Assembly: GCA_001593875.1 (NCBI GenBank) | Contig: LUCA01000030.1 | Coordinates: 1-8,351, forward strand | DNA length: 8,351 nt | Source of the DNA: Candidatus Bathyarchaeota archaeon B23 | GTDB lineage: Archaea > Thermoproteota > Bathyarchaeia > TCS64 > B23 | Direction of reading: 5' to 3' | Shown: positions 1-6,408 of the stretch, in pieces | How the letters are laid out: every line of letters begins with the position of its first letter | Position numbering within the stretch: the stretch's first letter is position 1 | The notes under the pieces: model-generated | Told to the model about the DNA's origin: nothing | Databases searched by the model: none | The model's input: only the letters and a program-made list of their open reading frames with translations | Position numbers and translations under genes: made by a program

Positions 1-882
1 GCAGGGCACACCGTCGTCTATGGGGGGCAGTCCTACAAGCTGAGGATGGTCCCCAGCGGCTTCGTCAATCCCTCCACCAGATTGCTGATAGGGCCAGGAG
101 TCCTCATCGATCCCAGGGTGCTCCTCAACGAACTGGAGCGTCTAGGCGTGGAGGACCGCTTCGGCCTGGACCCTCAGTGCGCCATCATAGAGCCAGAGCA
201 CATCGAGAGAGATAGGCGGGGCCATCTGAAGGAGAAGATTCAGACGACGGGGACGGGGACTGGACCCTGCAACGCCGATAGAGCCCTCAGGAGGGTTAAG
301 GTGGCCCGGGAGCTGCCTGAGCTTCAGAGGTTCCTCGTCGACGTCCCCCTGGAGGTCAACGAGGCCCTCGATGGGGGTGGGAGAGTCATCGTCGAGGGGA
401 CGCAGGGGACCTTCATCAGCCTCTACCACGGCACCTACCCCTACACGACCTCGAAGGATGTCTGCGCCTCAGCCGCCTGCTCCGACGTCGGCATAGGGCC
501 CACGAGGGTGGATGAGGTGATCCTAGTCCTCAAGGCCTACGTCACCAGGGTGGGAGCCGGCGAGCTGCCCGGGGAGATCAGCCTGGAGGAGGCCAAGCGG
601 AGGGGCTGGGATGAATATGGAACCGTCACGGGTAGACAGCGGAGGGCAGCCCCCTTCAACTATGACCTCGCTAGGAGGGCGGTGATGCTCAACGGGGCGA
701 CGCAGATCGCCCTGACGAAGATCGACATCCTCTACCCCGAGGGTAAGGGGGCTAAGAGCTACGATGAACTCCCCAGGGAGGCGAGGGAGTTCATAACTCG
801 CATCGAGAGGGAGCTATGTATCCCCGTCACCCTCATAGGGACAGGGCCAGACCTGGAGGAGATCATCGATAGAAGACGTTAA
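1..882 (+). CDS. purA: Adenylosuccinate synthetase, C-terminal part (5' end outside window)
   Basis: Cytoplasmic enzyme of purine synthesis: IMP + aspartate + GTP gives adenylosuccinate, GDP and phosphate. The frame is open from base 1 and starts in the family motif AGHTVV, whose His is the catalytic histidine of the NAGHT loop. About 35-40 residues with the GDEGKGK P-loop are missing to the left, so the ATG at 46 is internal. Visible family blocks, in order: TTGTGTGPCNADRALR (IMP-binding loop), EGTQGTF followed by GTYPYTTS, AYVTRVGAGELPGE, then YGTVTGRQRRAAPFNYD and ALTKIDIL near the C-terminus (guanine-binding TKxD). The visible 293 residues plus the missing N-terminus give about 330-340, the short archaeal form. 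It ends at TAA 880-882, sharing four bases with the stop of the convergent dnaJ. Identification is firm; only the 5' end and promoter cannot be seen. Confidence 0.96.
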   Translation, partial: AGHTVVYGGQSYKLRMVPSGFVNPSTRLLIGPGVLIDPRVLLNELERLGVEDRFGLDPQCAIIEPEHIERDRRGHLKEKIQTTGTGTGPCNADRALRRVKVARELPELQRFLVDVPLEVNEALDGGGRVIVEGTQGTFISLYHGTYPYTTSKDVCASAACSDVGIGPTRVDEVILVLKAYVTRVGAGELPGEISLEEAKRRGWDEYGTVTGRQRRAAPFNYDLARRAVMLNGATQIALTKIDILYPEGKGAKSYDELPREAREFITRIERELCIPVTLIGTGPDLEEIIDRRR

Positions 883-1970
883 CCCTCATCCAGCACCCTC
901 GCCAGCTCCTCTATCAACTCCCTCTGTCTGGGGGTTAGGACCTTCGGCACCCTGATCTTAATCTTCACTAGCTGATCTCCGACGCCGTAGGGGCTCCTCA
1001 CCCCTAAACCCCTCAGCCTTATCACAGCTCCAGACTCCGTCCCGGGGGGTATCCTCACGCTCCGCTCACCCCTCAACGTCGGAACCTTGATCTCACCGCC
1101 CAATGCAGCCTTGGGGAAGGAGACCTCAGCCTCGTAGATGATGTCGAGCCCCCTCCTCTCCAGCTGGGGATGGGGCTTCACCCTTACGGTTATGAAGAGA
1201 TCTCCAGGCGGCCCACCATATCGGCCCTCATCTCCCTCGCCCCTCAACACGAGGCTGGAGCCGTCCTCGATGCCGGGTGGTATCCTCACCCTGATCCTGG
1301 CTCGACGCTCCACCAGGCCCAGGCCGCCGCATCCCTTACAGGGCTCAGCTGGGATGACGCCCCTCCCCCCACAGCGGCTGCAGGCCGTGATCCTAATCAT
1401 CTGGGTGAAGCCTGAGATACGCCTCTCCTCGATCCGCCCCGTGCCGCCGCAGGAGGGGCAGGTGACCATCCCCCTATCCGGCTCGGCGCCCGATCCCCGG
1501 CACCTCGGGCAGCGCCTCATCCTGGGGACGTCGATCTCCACCTCAGCCCCATAGGCGGCCTGCTCCAGCGTCACCTCCACCTCGGTCTCCAGATCCCTAC
1601 CCCTCTCGGGGGTTGGGGCGCCCCGCTGGAAGGTTACGGCGAAGTCCCTGAAGAGGCGGTTGAAGAGGTCGTCGAAGTCGAAGCCGAACTCGGTGAAGAT
1701 GTCCCTGAAGATGGTCCTGTTGAAGAGGTCCTCGGGCGAATAGCGAGTCTGGATGCCCTCGTAGCCGAAGAGGTCGTATTGCCTACGCTTCTCGGGGTCG
1801 GAGAGGACGGCGTAGGCCTCCGAGATCTCCTTGAACCTCTCCTCAGCATCGGGGCTCTTATTCCTATCCGGGTGATACTTTAGGGCGAGTCTCCTGAAGG
1901 CCCTCTTTATCTCCTCCTGTGTCGCATTCCTGTCGACGCCCAGGATCCTATAGTAATCCTTCCTCCTCAC
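879..1970 (-). CDS. dnaJ: Chaperone DnaJ (Hsp40, type I)
   Basis: Co-chaperone that delivers unfolded proteins to DnaK and stimulates its ATPase. Domains (363 aa from the GTG at 1970): J domain about 4-66 with the HPD motif at 33-35; a linker at 68-125; a zinc-binding domain with all four CxxCxGxG repeats (CPRCRGSG, CPSCGGTG, CSRCGGRG, CKGCGGLG) between about 154 and 218; then the C-terminal substrate-binding domains. I prefer GTG 1970 to the in-frame GTG at 2009 because it gives the usual MxxxDYYxILGV start, puts HPD at the same numbers as in E. coli DnaJ, is preceded by a GAGGGGTGG stretch that can pair with 16S rRNA, and leaves a leader downstream of the TATA box near 2032; GTG 2009 would lie almost on the predicted transcript start. 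The linker is poor in glycine and carries two DLFNR modules. The stop overlaps the purA stop. Confidence 0.96.
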   Translation of the reverse strand: MRRKDYYRILGVDRNATQEEIKRAFRRLALKYHPDRNKSPDAEERFKEISEAYAVLSDPEKRRQYDLFGYEGIQTRYSPEDLFNRTIFRDIFTEFGFDFDDLFNRLFRDFAVTFQRGAPTPERGRDLETEVEVTLEQAAYGAEVEIDVPRMRRCPRCRGSGAEPDRGMVTCPSCGGTGRIEERRISGFTQMIRITACSRCGGRGVIPAEPCKGCGGLGLVERRARIRVRIPPGIEDGSSLVLRGEGDEGRYGGPPGDLFITVRVKPHPQLERRGLDIIYEAEVSFPKAALGGEIKVPTLRGERSVRIPPGTESGAVIRLRGLGVRSPYGVGDQLVKIKIRVPKVLTPRQRELIEELARVLDEG

Positions 1971-2028
1971 AGGGTCTCTCCACCCCTCTAAAGGAGGAGA
2001 AACATCCACCCTTAAACCTCTGGGAGGG

Positions 2029-2035
2029 TATAAAG
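2029..2035 (-). promoter_or_regulatory. Probable archaeal TATA box for dnaJ
   Basis: On the minus strand the bases read CTTTATA, between the end of the AbrB-like gene and dnaJ. An archaeal transcript would start about 25 bases downstream, near 2006. That fits a leader of roughly 35 bases before the GTG at 1970 and argues that dnaJ can be transcribed separately from the upstream genes. Based on motif and spacing only. Confidence 0.45.
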
Positions 2036-2101
2036 ATTATGCGGCGAGAGTTCCCAGCCTCCTCCGGGGATGAGGAGGTGGCGGGAGACCGGATAGAGGA
2101 C

Positions 2102-2323
2102 TCAGAGCTTTCTCTTGATCTCCACGATCACCATGTCGCCTAAGCGGAGCCCTAGATCACGGCAAACCCTAGCCGGAATCGTGATGATGTGACTACTTGC
2201 CAAATATCTAATCTTAGCTTTGAATATCCTCTCTCGAATGGCTACTTTAACTCTAATTTGCTCCCCTTTATGTGGAGGAAGCAGTTTTAGACTCTCCATC
2301 TCCTCACCCTCCTCCATACCCAT
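2102..2323 (-). CDS. Small AbrB/SpoVT-like protein, probable DNA-binding regulator
   Basis: 73 residues. The C-terminal half (about 34-69) has the swapped-hairpin pattern of AbrB/MazE/SpoVT proteins: a strand KAKIRYLASS, then IITIPARVCRDLGLRLGD followed by the strand MVIVEI. The core ITIPxxxxxxLGLxxGD is typical of the family. The first 30 residues are charged and less conserved-looking. The start at ATG 2323 is supported by a strong Shine-Dalgarno sequence, AGAGGAGGTG, eight bases upstream; Met3 and Met9 are weaker choices. Family members are transcription regulators or antitoxins, but no toxin gene is next to it. It sits between dnaK and dnaJ on the same strand, with an AT-rich region upstream that carries repeats. 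A role in controlling the chaperone genes, or itself, is inference from position only. Confidence 0.78.
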   Translation of the reverse strand: MGMEEGEEMESLKLLPPHKGEQIRVKVAIRERIFKAKIRYLASSHIITIPARVCRDLGLRLGDMVIVEIKRKL

Positions 2324-2331
2324 TATATCGA

Positions 2332-2363
2332 CACCTCCTCTACTTTTGTTATATTTAAATAAA
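2332..2363 (-). promoter_or_regulatory. Shine-Dalgarno and TATA-like signals before the AbrB-like gene
   Basis: On the minus strand AGAGGAGGTG (2332-2341) is a near-perfect ribosome-binding site eight bases from ATG 2323 and fixes that start. Upstream, TTTATTTAAATA (2352-2363) resembles an archaeal TATA box, but it would put the transcript start inside the Shine-Dalgarno. Another AT-only run at about 2376-2386 would give a start near 2355 and a complete leader. The ribosome site is secure; which TATA box is used is not. Confidence 0.5.
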
Positions 2364-2404
2364 TTATGTAAGCATAAATGATATATTATTATAATAGAAA
2401 TTTA

Positions 2405-2458
2405 ATGATCCATATATAGTTATGATGAGATTACTTTTAAACATATGATCAATATATC
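2405..2458. repeat. Short direct repeat in the AT-rich region
   Basis: ATGATCCATATATA (2405-2418) and ATGATCAATATATC (2445-2458) match at 12 of 14 positions and start exactly 40 bases apart. A weaker relative, ATGATATATTA, begins at 2378. The second copy also has a partial inverted partner, ATATCAT, at 2459-2465. Such spaced repeats could be operator sites, for example for the AbrB-like protein encoded next to them. In DNA this rich in A and T, chance similarity is a real alternative. Confidence 0.35.
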
Positions 2459-2551
2459 CATATCATTTTATATTATTGGTTAAGGGGTGTGGATTAAATT
2501 TTATGAAAAGTTGGCGGTTGGATGACTATAAAAGGATGAGTCGAGACTGGG

Positions 2552-4417
2552 CTAGTCCTTCTCCTCATCCACCACCTTATAATCGGCGTCGACGGTTCTC
2601 TTGCCGCCTTCATCCTTCCTCTCTCCACCTTCCTCCTCGGCCTTCCTCGCATACTCCTCGGCGACCTTCTGGTAGATGGTGGCCCCGGCCCTCTGAACCG
2701 CCTCCCTCAACTCCTGTATCCTCGTCTTTATCTCCTCCAAGCTACCCTTCTTCAGGGCCTCCCGTAGGGCCTCCATCTTCCCCTCGATCTCTCGTCTCTG
2801 CTCCTCGGTGAACTTGTCGCCATACTCCTTCAGCGTCTTCTCGGTGGTGTAGAGGAGGTCGTCGGCGAGATTCCGGGTCTGGGCCTCCTCCAACGCCCTC
2901 TTATCCTGCTCGGCGTAGCGCTCAGCCTCCTTGATCATCCTCTCCTTCTCCTCGGATGTCAGCTTCGTCGAGCCCGTGATCTTTATGCTCATCTCCTTCC
3001 CCGTCCCCAGGTCCTTGGCTGTGACGGTGAGGATGCCGTCGGCGTTGATGTCGAAGGTCACCTCGATCTGAGGGATGCCCCTGGGAGCTGGCGGTATGCC
3101 GTCGAGGACGAATCTGCCGAGGCTTATGTTGTCTCTCGCCAGCGGCCTCTCACCCTGGAGGACGTGGATGATCACCGAGGTCTGGAAGTCCTCAGCCGTC
3201 GTGAAGACCTGGCTCCTCTTCACCGGTATGGTTGTGTTCCGCTCGATGATCCTGGTGAAGATACCGCCCTTGGTCTCGACGCCCAGGGAGAGCGGTGTCA
3301 CGTCGAGGAGGACGATGTCCTGGAGCTCCCCGGCGAGGATGGCCCCCTGGATGGCGGCCCCTATGGCGACGCACTCCATGGGGTCTATGCCCCGCTCGGG
3401 CTTTTTCTCCATCAGCTCCTCGATGAACCTCTGAACCAGCGGCATCTTCGTCTGCCCACCTATGAGGATTATCCTATCGATCTCTCCAGGCGTCAGCTTC
3501 GCATCCTCCAGAGTCCTCAGGATGGGCTCCCTCACCCTCTCCACGATGGACGTCGCCAGCTGCTCCAGCCTCGCCCTCGTCAGCGTCGTGTGGAGATGCT
3601 TTGGGCCGCTCTCATCCCAGGCGATGTAGGGGAGATCGATATCGGTCTGGAGGAGCGTCGAGAGCTCGATCTTCGCCTTCTCAGCCGCCTCCTTCAGCCT
3701 CGCCATCGCCTTGGGGTCTTGGCTTAGGTCGATGCCCGTCTCCTTCCTAAACTCCTCTACGAGCCAGTCCATGATGGCCCTATCGATGTCGGCGCCCCCC
3801 GTCTCATTGTCCCCGCTGGTCGCCAGAACCTGGAAGACGCCTCCACCGATCTCCATGATGGTGGTGTCGTTGGTGCCTCCGCCGAAGCTGAAGACCATTA
3901 TCTTCATCTCCTCATCTGTCTTATCCAAACCGTAAGCCAGGGCGGCGGCCGTCGGCTCGTTGATGATCCTCACCACCTCCAGCCCTGCGATCTCGCCGGC
4001 GTCCTTCGTCGCCTGCCGCTGATTGTCGTTGAAGTGAGCCGGCACCGTGATGACGGCCTTCTTGACCTCCTCTCCCAGGAAGGCCTCGGCGTCCTTCATG
4101 ATCTTCTTCAATATGAAGGCCGAGATCTGCTCGGGGGTGTACTCCTTCCCCCAGATCTTCACCTTGTAGCGGGTTCCCATCTTCCGCTTGATCTCCCTCA
4201 CCGTCCCCTCCGGATTCATCAACGCCTGTCGACGGGCGGGTTCTCCGACGAGTATCTGGCCATCCTTGGTGAAGGCGACGACGGAGGGGAACATCTTGCC
4301 GGCGATGGTGGGCCCCTCAGCGCTGGGGATGATGATGGGCTTCCCCCCCCGGACGACGGCGGCCGCCGAGTTCGTGGTTCCCAGATCTATGCCGATGATG
4401 AGCTCCTTCTCACCCAT
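2552..4417 (-). CDS. dnaK: Chaperone DnaK (Hsp70) with altered phosphate-2 loop
   Basis: ATP-driven chaperone, 621 aa from ATG 4417. The nucleotide-binding domain covers about 1-367: phosphate-1 motif GIDLGTTNS with Asp11, Lys77 in IKRKMG, Glu154 in NEPTAAALAYG, adenosine-side motif GGQTKMP, and GIDPMECVAIGAAIQG. The linker VLLDVTPLSL is at about 369-378, followed by the substrate-binding domain (ERNTTIPVKRSQVF, GIPPAPRGIPQIEVTFDINADGI split over two blocks) and a helical lid ending in VDADYKVVDEEKD. Oddity: the phosphate-2 loop reads VFSFGGGTNDTTIME instead of VFDLGGGTFDVTIME, so the usual first Asp is Ser177; Thr182 and Asp184 are kept. An in-frame GTG at 4426 overlaps the grpE stop, but ATG 4417 has GGGGTGA five bases upstream and is preferred. 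It is translationally close-coupled to grpE. Overall sequence is closest to archaeal DnaK as I remember it. Confidence 0.97.
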   Translation of the reverse strand: MGEKELIIGIDLGTTNSAAAVVRGGKPIIIPSAEGPTIAGKMFPSVVAFTKDGQILVGEPARRQALMNPEGTVREIKRKMGTRYKVKIWGKEYTPEQISAFILKKIMKDAEAFLGEEVKKAVITVPAHFNDNQRQATKDAGEIAGLEVVRIINEPTAAALAYGLDKTDEEMKIMVFSFGGGTNDTTIMEIGGGVFQVLATSGDNETGGADIDRAIMDWLVEEFRKETGIDLSQDPKAMARLKEAAEKAKIELSTLLQTDIDLPYIAWDESGPKHLHTTLTRARLEQLATSIVERVREPILRTLEDAKLTPGEIDRIILIGGQTKMPLVQRFIEELMEKKPERGIDPMECVAIGAAIQGAILAGELQDIVLLDVTPLSLGVETKGGIFTRIIERNTTIPVKRSQVFTTAEDFQTSVIIHVLQGERPLARDNISLGRFVLDGIPPAPRGIPQIEVTFDINADGILTVTAKDLGTGKEMSIKITGSTKLTSEEKERMIKEAERYAEQDKRALEEAQTRNLADDLLYTTEKTLKEYGDKFTEEQRREIEGKMEALREALKKGSLEEIKTRIQELREAVQRAGATIYQKVAEEYARKAEEEGGERKDEGGKRTVDADYKVVDEEKD

Positions 4418-4422
4418 CTCCC

Positions 4423-4950
4423 TCACCCCTTCGGGTTTCCGGCCACCTTCACTAGGCTCGCCCTTAGGAGATTCCCCTTATAGAGGTATCCCCTCCTCAG
4501 CTCCTCTAGGATCATGCCATCGGGATGTTCGGAGGTCTCCACCCGCTGGATGGCCTCGTGGAGGTAGGGGTCGAAGAACCTCCCCACGGCCTCTATGGGG
4601 GAGACCCCCTCCCGCTCCAACAACCTCTCCAGCTTCCTCATCACCATCTCCACCCCCTTGAGGACCTCGCTCTCGCCGGTTCTCCTAGCGGCCTCGATGG
4701 CCATCTGGAGCTCGTCGACGATGGGCAGCAGCTCCAGGATGAGATCCCGCTTACCCCTCTCAGCGGCCTCCTCCATACGTCTATCCACCTCCTTCCTCAG
4801 GTTGTCCAGATCCGCCAGGGCGTATTTCAGCCTGCTGAGATATCTCTCGGCCTTCTCCCTCTCCTTCTCGAGGGCGGACTCCAACTCCTTAATCCTCCTC
4901 TTCAACTCCTCCTTCTTCTCTCTCCTTCCCCCTTTAGACTTGGAAGGCAT
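4423..4950 (-). CDS. grpE: Nucleotide exchange factor GrpE
   Basis: Cytoplasmic dimeric factor that opens DnaK to release ADP and lets ATP rebind. 175 aa: a basic start (MPSKSKGGRR), a long heptad-like helix at about 10-62 (dimer coiled coil) containing ADLDNLRKEVDRR, the four-helix-bundle part around LLPIVDELQMAIEAA, and the family C-terminal beta domain with FDPYLHEA (126-133), EHPDG (141-145), RGYLYKGNLLRASLVKVAG. Length is normal for the family. ATG 4950 follows a G-rich stretch (GGGGGCG) that is only a modest ribosome site. The TGA at 4423-4425 lies a few bases before the dnaK ATG and overlaps its alternative GTG, so the two are surely cotranscribed. It is separated from purB by 50 bases that hold a TATA-like box. 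Confidence 0.96.
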   Translation of the reverse strand: MPSKSKGGRREKKEELKRRIKELESALEKEREKAERYLSRLKYALADLDNLRKEVDRRMEEAAERGKRDLILELLPIVDELQMAIEAARRTGESEVLKGVEMVMRKLERLLEREGVSPIEAVGRFFDPYLHEAIQRVETSEHPDGMILEELRRGYLYKGNLLRASLVKVAGNPKG

Positions 4951-4989
4951 GAGGACGCCCCCAAACTGGGATATCTCTGAAGAGTGCGG

Positions 4990-5000
4990 ATTTATTTCCT
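4990..5000 (-). promoter_or_regulatory. Probable BRE/TATA promoter of grpE-dnaK
   Basis: Minus strand AGGAAATAAAT lies directly after the purB stop: a purine-rich flank like a BRE followed by an AT-rich TATA-like core. The expected start, about 25 bases downstream near 4967, leaves a leader of about 17 bases before the grpE ATG. This gives the chaperone pair its own promoter in addition to possible read-through from purB. Motif and spacing only; no heat-shock operator is recognised. Confidence 0.45.
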
Positions 5001-6350
5001 TTACGCAGCCCTCCCCCTAAGGGCCTCTATAGCCCTCTCCACCTGCTCCACCGCCGTCCCGATATATCCCTGGGGCCTGAGCCACTCCTCCACCTCCTCC
5101 GGGCTGACCCTCCTGGAGAGCTCCTCATCCTCCAGGATGACGTCCCTGAGGGGACGCCTCTCCCTCCAACACCTTTGGGAGAGAACTCTCAGCCGCTCAT
5201 GGGCCTCCTGTCGGCCCATGCCCCTCCTCACCAGCTCCATCATCACCCGCTCGGTGAGGCAGAGGCCGAGGGTCAGATGGAGATTCCGCTCTATCTTCTC
5301 CACGTCGAACCTCAGGCCTCTGAGGATGTCGGCCATCAGCCTCAGCATATAGTCGACGAGGATGAGGCCCTCCGGGATGGTGATCCTCTCCACCGACGAG
5401 TTCGTTAGATCTCGCTCGTGCTCTAGGGCGATGGTCTCCAACGATGGCAGGACGCTGGCCCTGACGATCCGAGCCAGGCCGCAGATCCTCTCACATTTAA
5501 TGGGATTCTTCTTGGGGGGCATCGTCGAGGCCCCCCCCTGCCGGGGGTCGAAGGGCTCGTAGACCTCGGCGATCTCGGTCCTCTGGAGATTCCTGATCTC
5601 TCTCCCCATCTTGTCGAGGGTTCCGGCGATGAGGGCGAGGAGGCATTGGAGCTCCGCATGCCTATCCCTCTGTAGGATCTGGCTGCTGATCAAGGCCGGC
5701 TTGAGGCCGAGGCGCTCCATGGTGAGCCTCTGGATCTCGAAGCCCCTCCCGCCGAAGGAGGCCATCGTCCCCACGGCCCCACTCATCTTCCCGACGAGCA
5801 GCCTCCCCCTCGCCTCCTCCAGGCGGTCGAGATGCCTGGAGACCTCGTAGGCCCAGATGGCGAACTTCATCCCATAGGTCGTCGGAACGGCGTGCTGCCC
5901 ATGGGTTCGACCTATACAGACGGTTCGCTTATGCCTCTCAGCCAGCTCGAGGAGAACCCCCAACAACCCCCTGAGATCCCCCTCCAGGATCCCAAGGGCC
6001 TCCCTAAACTGGAGGGCGAGGGCGGTGTCGACGATGTCGTAGCTCGTCGCCCCCAGGTGGACATACCTTCCGGCCGTCCCCTCGCAGACCTCGGCGAGGG
6101 CCCTCACCATCGCCATCACATCATGCCTCGTCTCCCTCTCGATCTCCTTCACCCTCTCCAGCTTGACGACGCCGACCTTCGCCTTCCTCGCTATCTCCTC
6201 AGCCGCCTCCCTCGGGATGTTGCCCACCTCGGCGTGAGCCCAGGCGAGGGCCGCCTCGACATCGAGCCACCTCTGGAGGCGAGCCTCCTCGGTGAAGAGC
6301 CTCCTCATCTCGGGGTGGAAGTACCTATACTCCACCGGGTGGACGGGCAA
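5001..6350 (-). CDS. purB: Adenylosuccinate lyase
   Basis: Cytoplasmic tetrameric enzyme of the fumarase/aspartase superfamily that acts twice in purine synthesis, releasing fumarate from SAICAR and from adenylosuccinate. 449 aa, normal length. Visible motifs: RHDVMA (75-80), TSYDIVDTA (102-110), GRTHGQHAVPTT with the general-acid/base His region (147-158), and the superfamily signature GGASTMPPKKNP (272-283), whose Ser275 lies in the mobile catalytic loop; then ERDLTNSSVERITIPE at 312-327. The start is TTG at 6350: it gives MPVHPVEYRYFHPEM, matching the usual archaeal N-terminus, and has GGGAG five bases and AAGGAG about fourteen bases upstream. A GTG at 6335 would cut conserved residues. 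A TATA-like box lies just upstream. Together with the purA gene at the left edge it supplies both IMP-to-AMP steps. Confidence 0.96.
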   Translation of the reverse strand: MPVHPVEYRYFHPEMRRLFTEEARLQRWLDVEAALAWAHAEVGNIPREAAEEIARKAKVGVVKLERVKEIERETRHDVMAMVRALAEVCEGTAGRYVHLGATSYDIVDTALALQFREALGILEGDLRGLLGVLLELAERHKRTVCIGRTHGQHAVPTTYGMKFAIWAYEVSRHLDRLEEARGRLLVGKMSGAVGTMASFGGRGFEIQRLTMERLGLKPALISSQILQRDRHAELQCLLALIAGTLDKMGREIRNLQRTEIAEVYEPFDPRQGGASTMPPKKNPIKCERICGLARIVRASVLPSLETIALEHERDLTNSSVERITIPEGLILVDYMLRLMADILRGLRFDVEKIERNLHLTLGLCLTERVMMELVRRGMGRQEAHERLRVLSQRCWRERRPLRDVILEDEELSRRVSPEEVEEWLRPQGYIGTAVEQVERAIEALRGRAA

Positions 6351-6379
6351 TTCCGCTCCCGGCTCTCCTTAGTGGACAG

Positions 6380-6389
6380 CTTAAATAAG
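6380..6389 (-). promoter_or_regulatory. Probable TATA box of purB
   Basis: CTTATTTAAG (minus strand; a near-palindrome) lies in the 58-base gap between the TIM-barrel gene and purB. The expected transcript start near 6359 leaves a very short leader that still includes the GGGAG next to the TTG start. Motif and spacing only. Confidence 0.45.
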
Positions 6390-6408
6390 GCTTCCCAACT
6401 CTCCTCCT

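Larger units (their letters stand above)
2324..2551. other. AT-rich gene-free stretch between dnaK and the AbrB-like gene
   Basis: About 230 bases with a much lower GC content than the surrounding genes, especially 2340-2510. It holds the promoter signals of the AbrB-like gene and short repeats of the type atgat-n-atatat. I see no open reading frame that looks like a protein, no tRNA, and no stable GC-rich hairpin. On the minus strand the bases just after the dnaK stop include only a short T run (CCTTTTATAG, about 2525-2534), too weak to call a terminator with confidence. Most likely this is a regulatory region and the end of the grpE-dnaK transcript. Confidence 0.6.

Noticed and set aside
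2102..2323. AbrB-like protein as the antitoxin half of a toxin-antitoxin pair
   Set aside because: No small toxin-like frame lies next to it; the neighbours are dnaK and dnaJ.
2422..2428. ATGATGA resembling a C box of an archaeal C/D guide RNA
   Set aside because: No CTGA D box lies at suitable distance and no paired terminal stem is visible.
2524..2536. Strong plus-strand TATA-like element (CTATAAAAGG) pointing into the end of dnaK
   Set aside because: It would drive only an antisense transcript with no recognisable product; in this AT-rich gap such matches are expected by chance.
2523..2551. Possible terminator after dnaK
   Set aside because: Only a run of four T residues and no hairpin; too weak to list as a terminator.
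3164..3727. Long plus-strand frames opposite dnaK (187 codons here, others at 3075-3434 and 4034-4661)
   Set aside because: They mirror the codon structure of a GC-rich, strongly conserved dnaK, have odd composition and no ribosome sites; dnaK explains the sequence.
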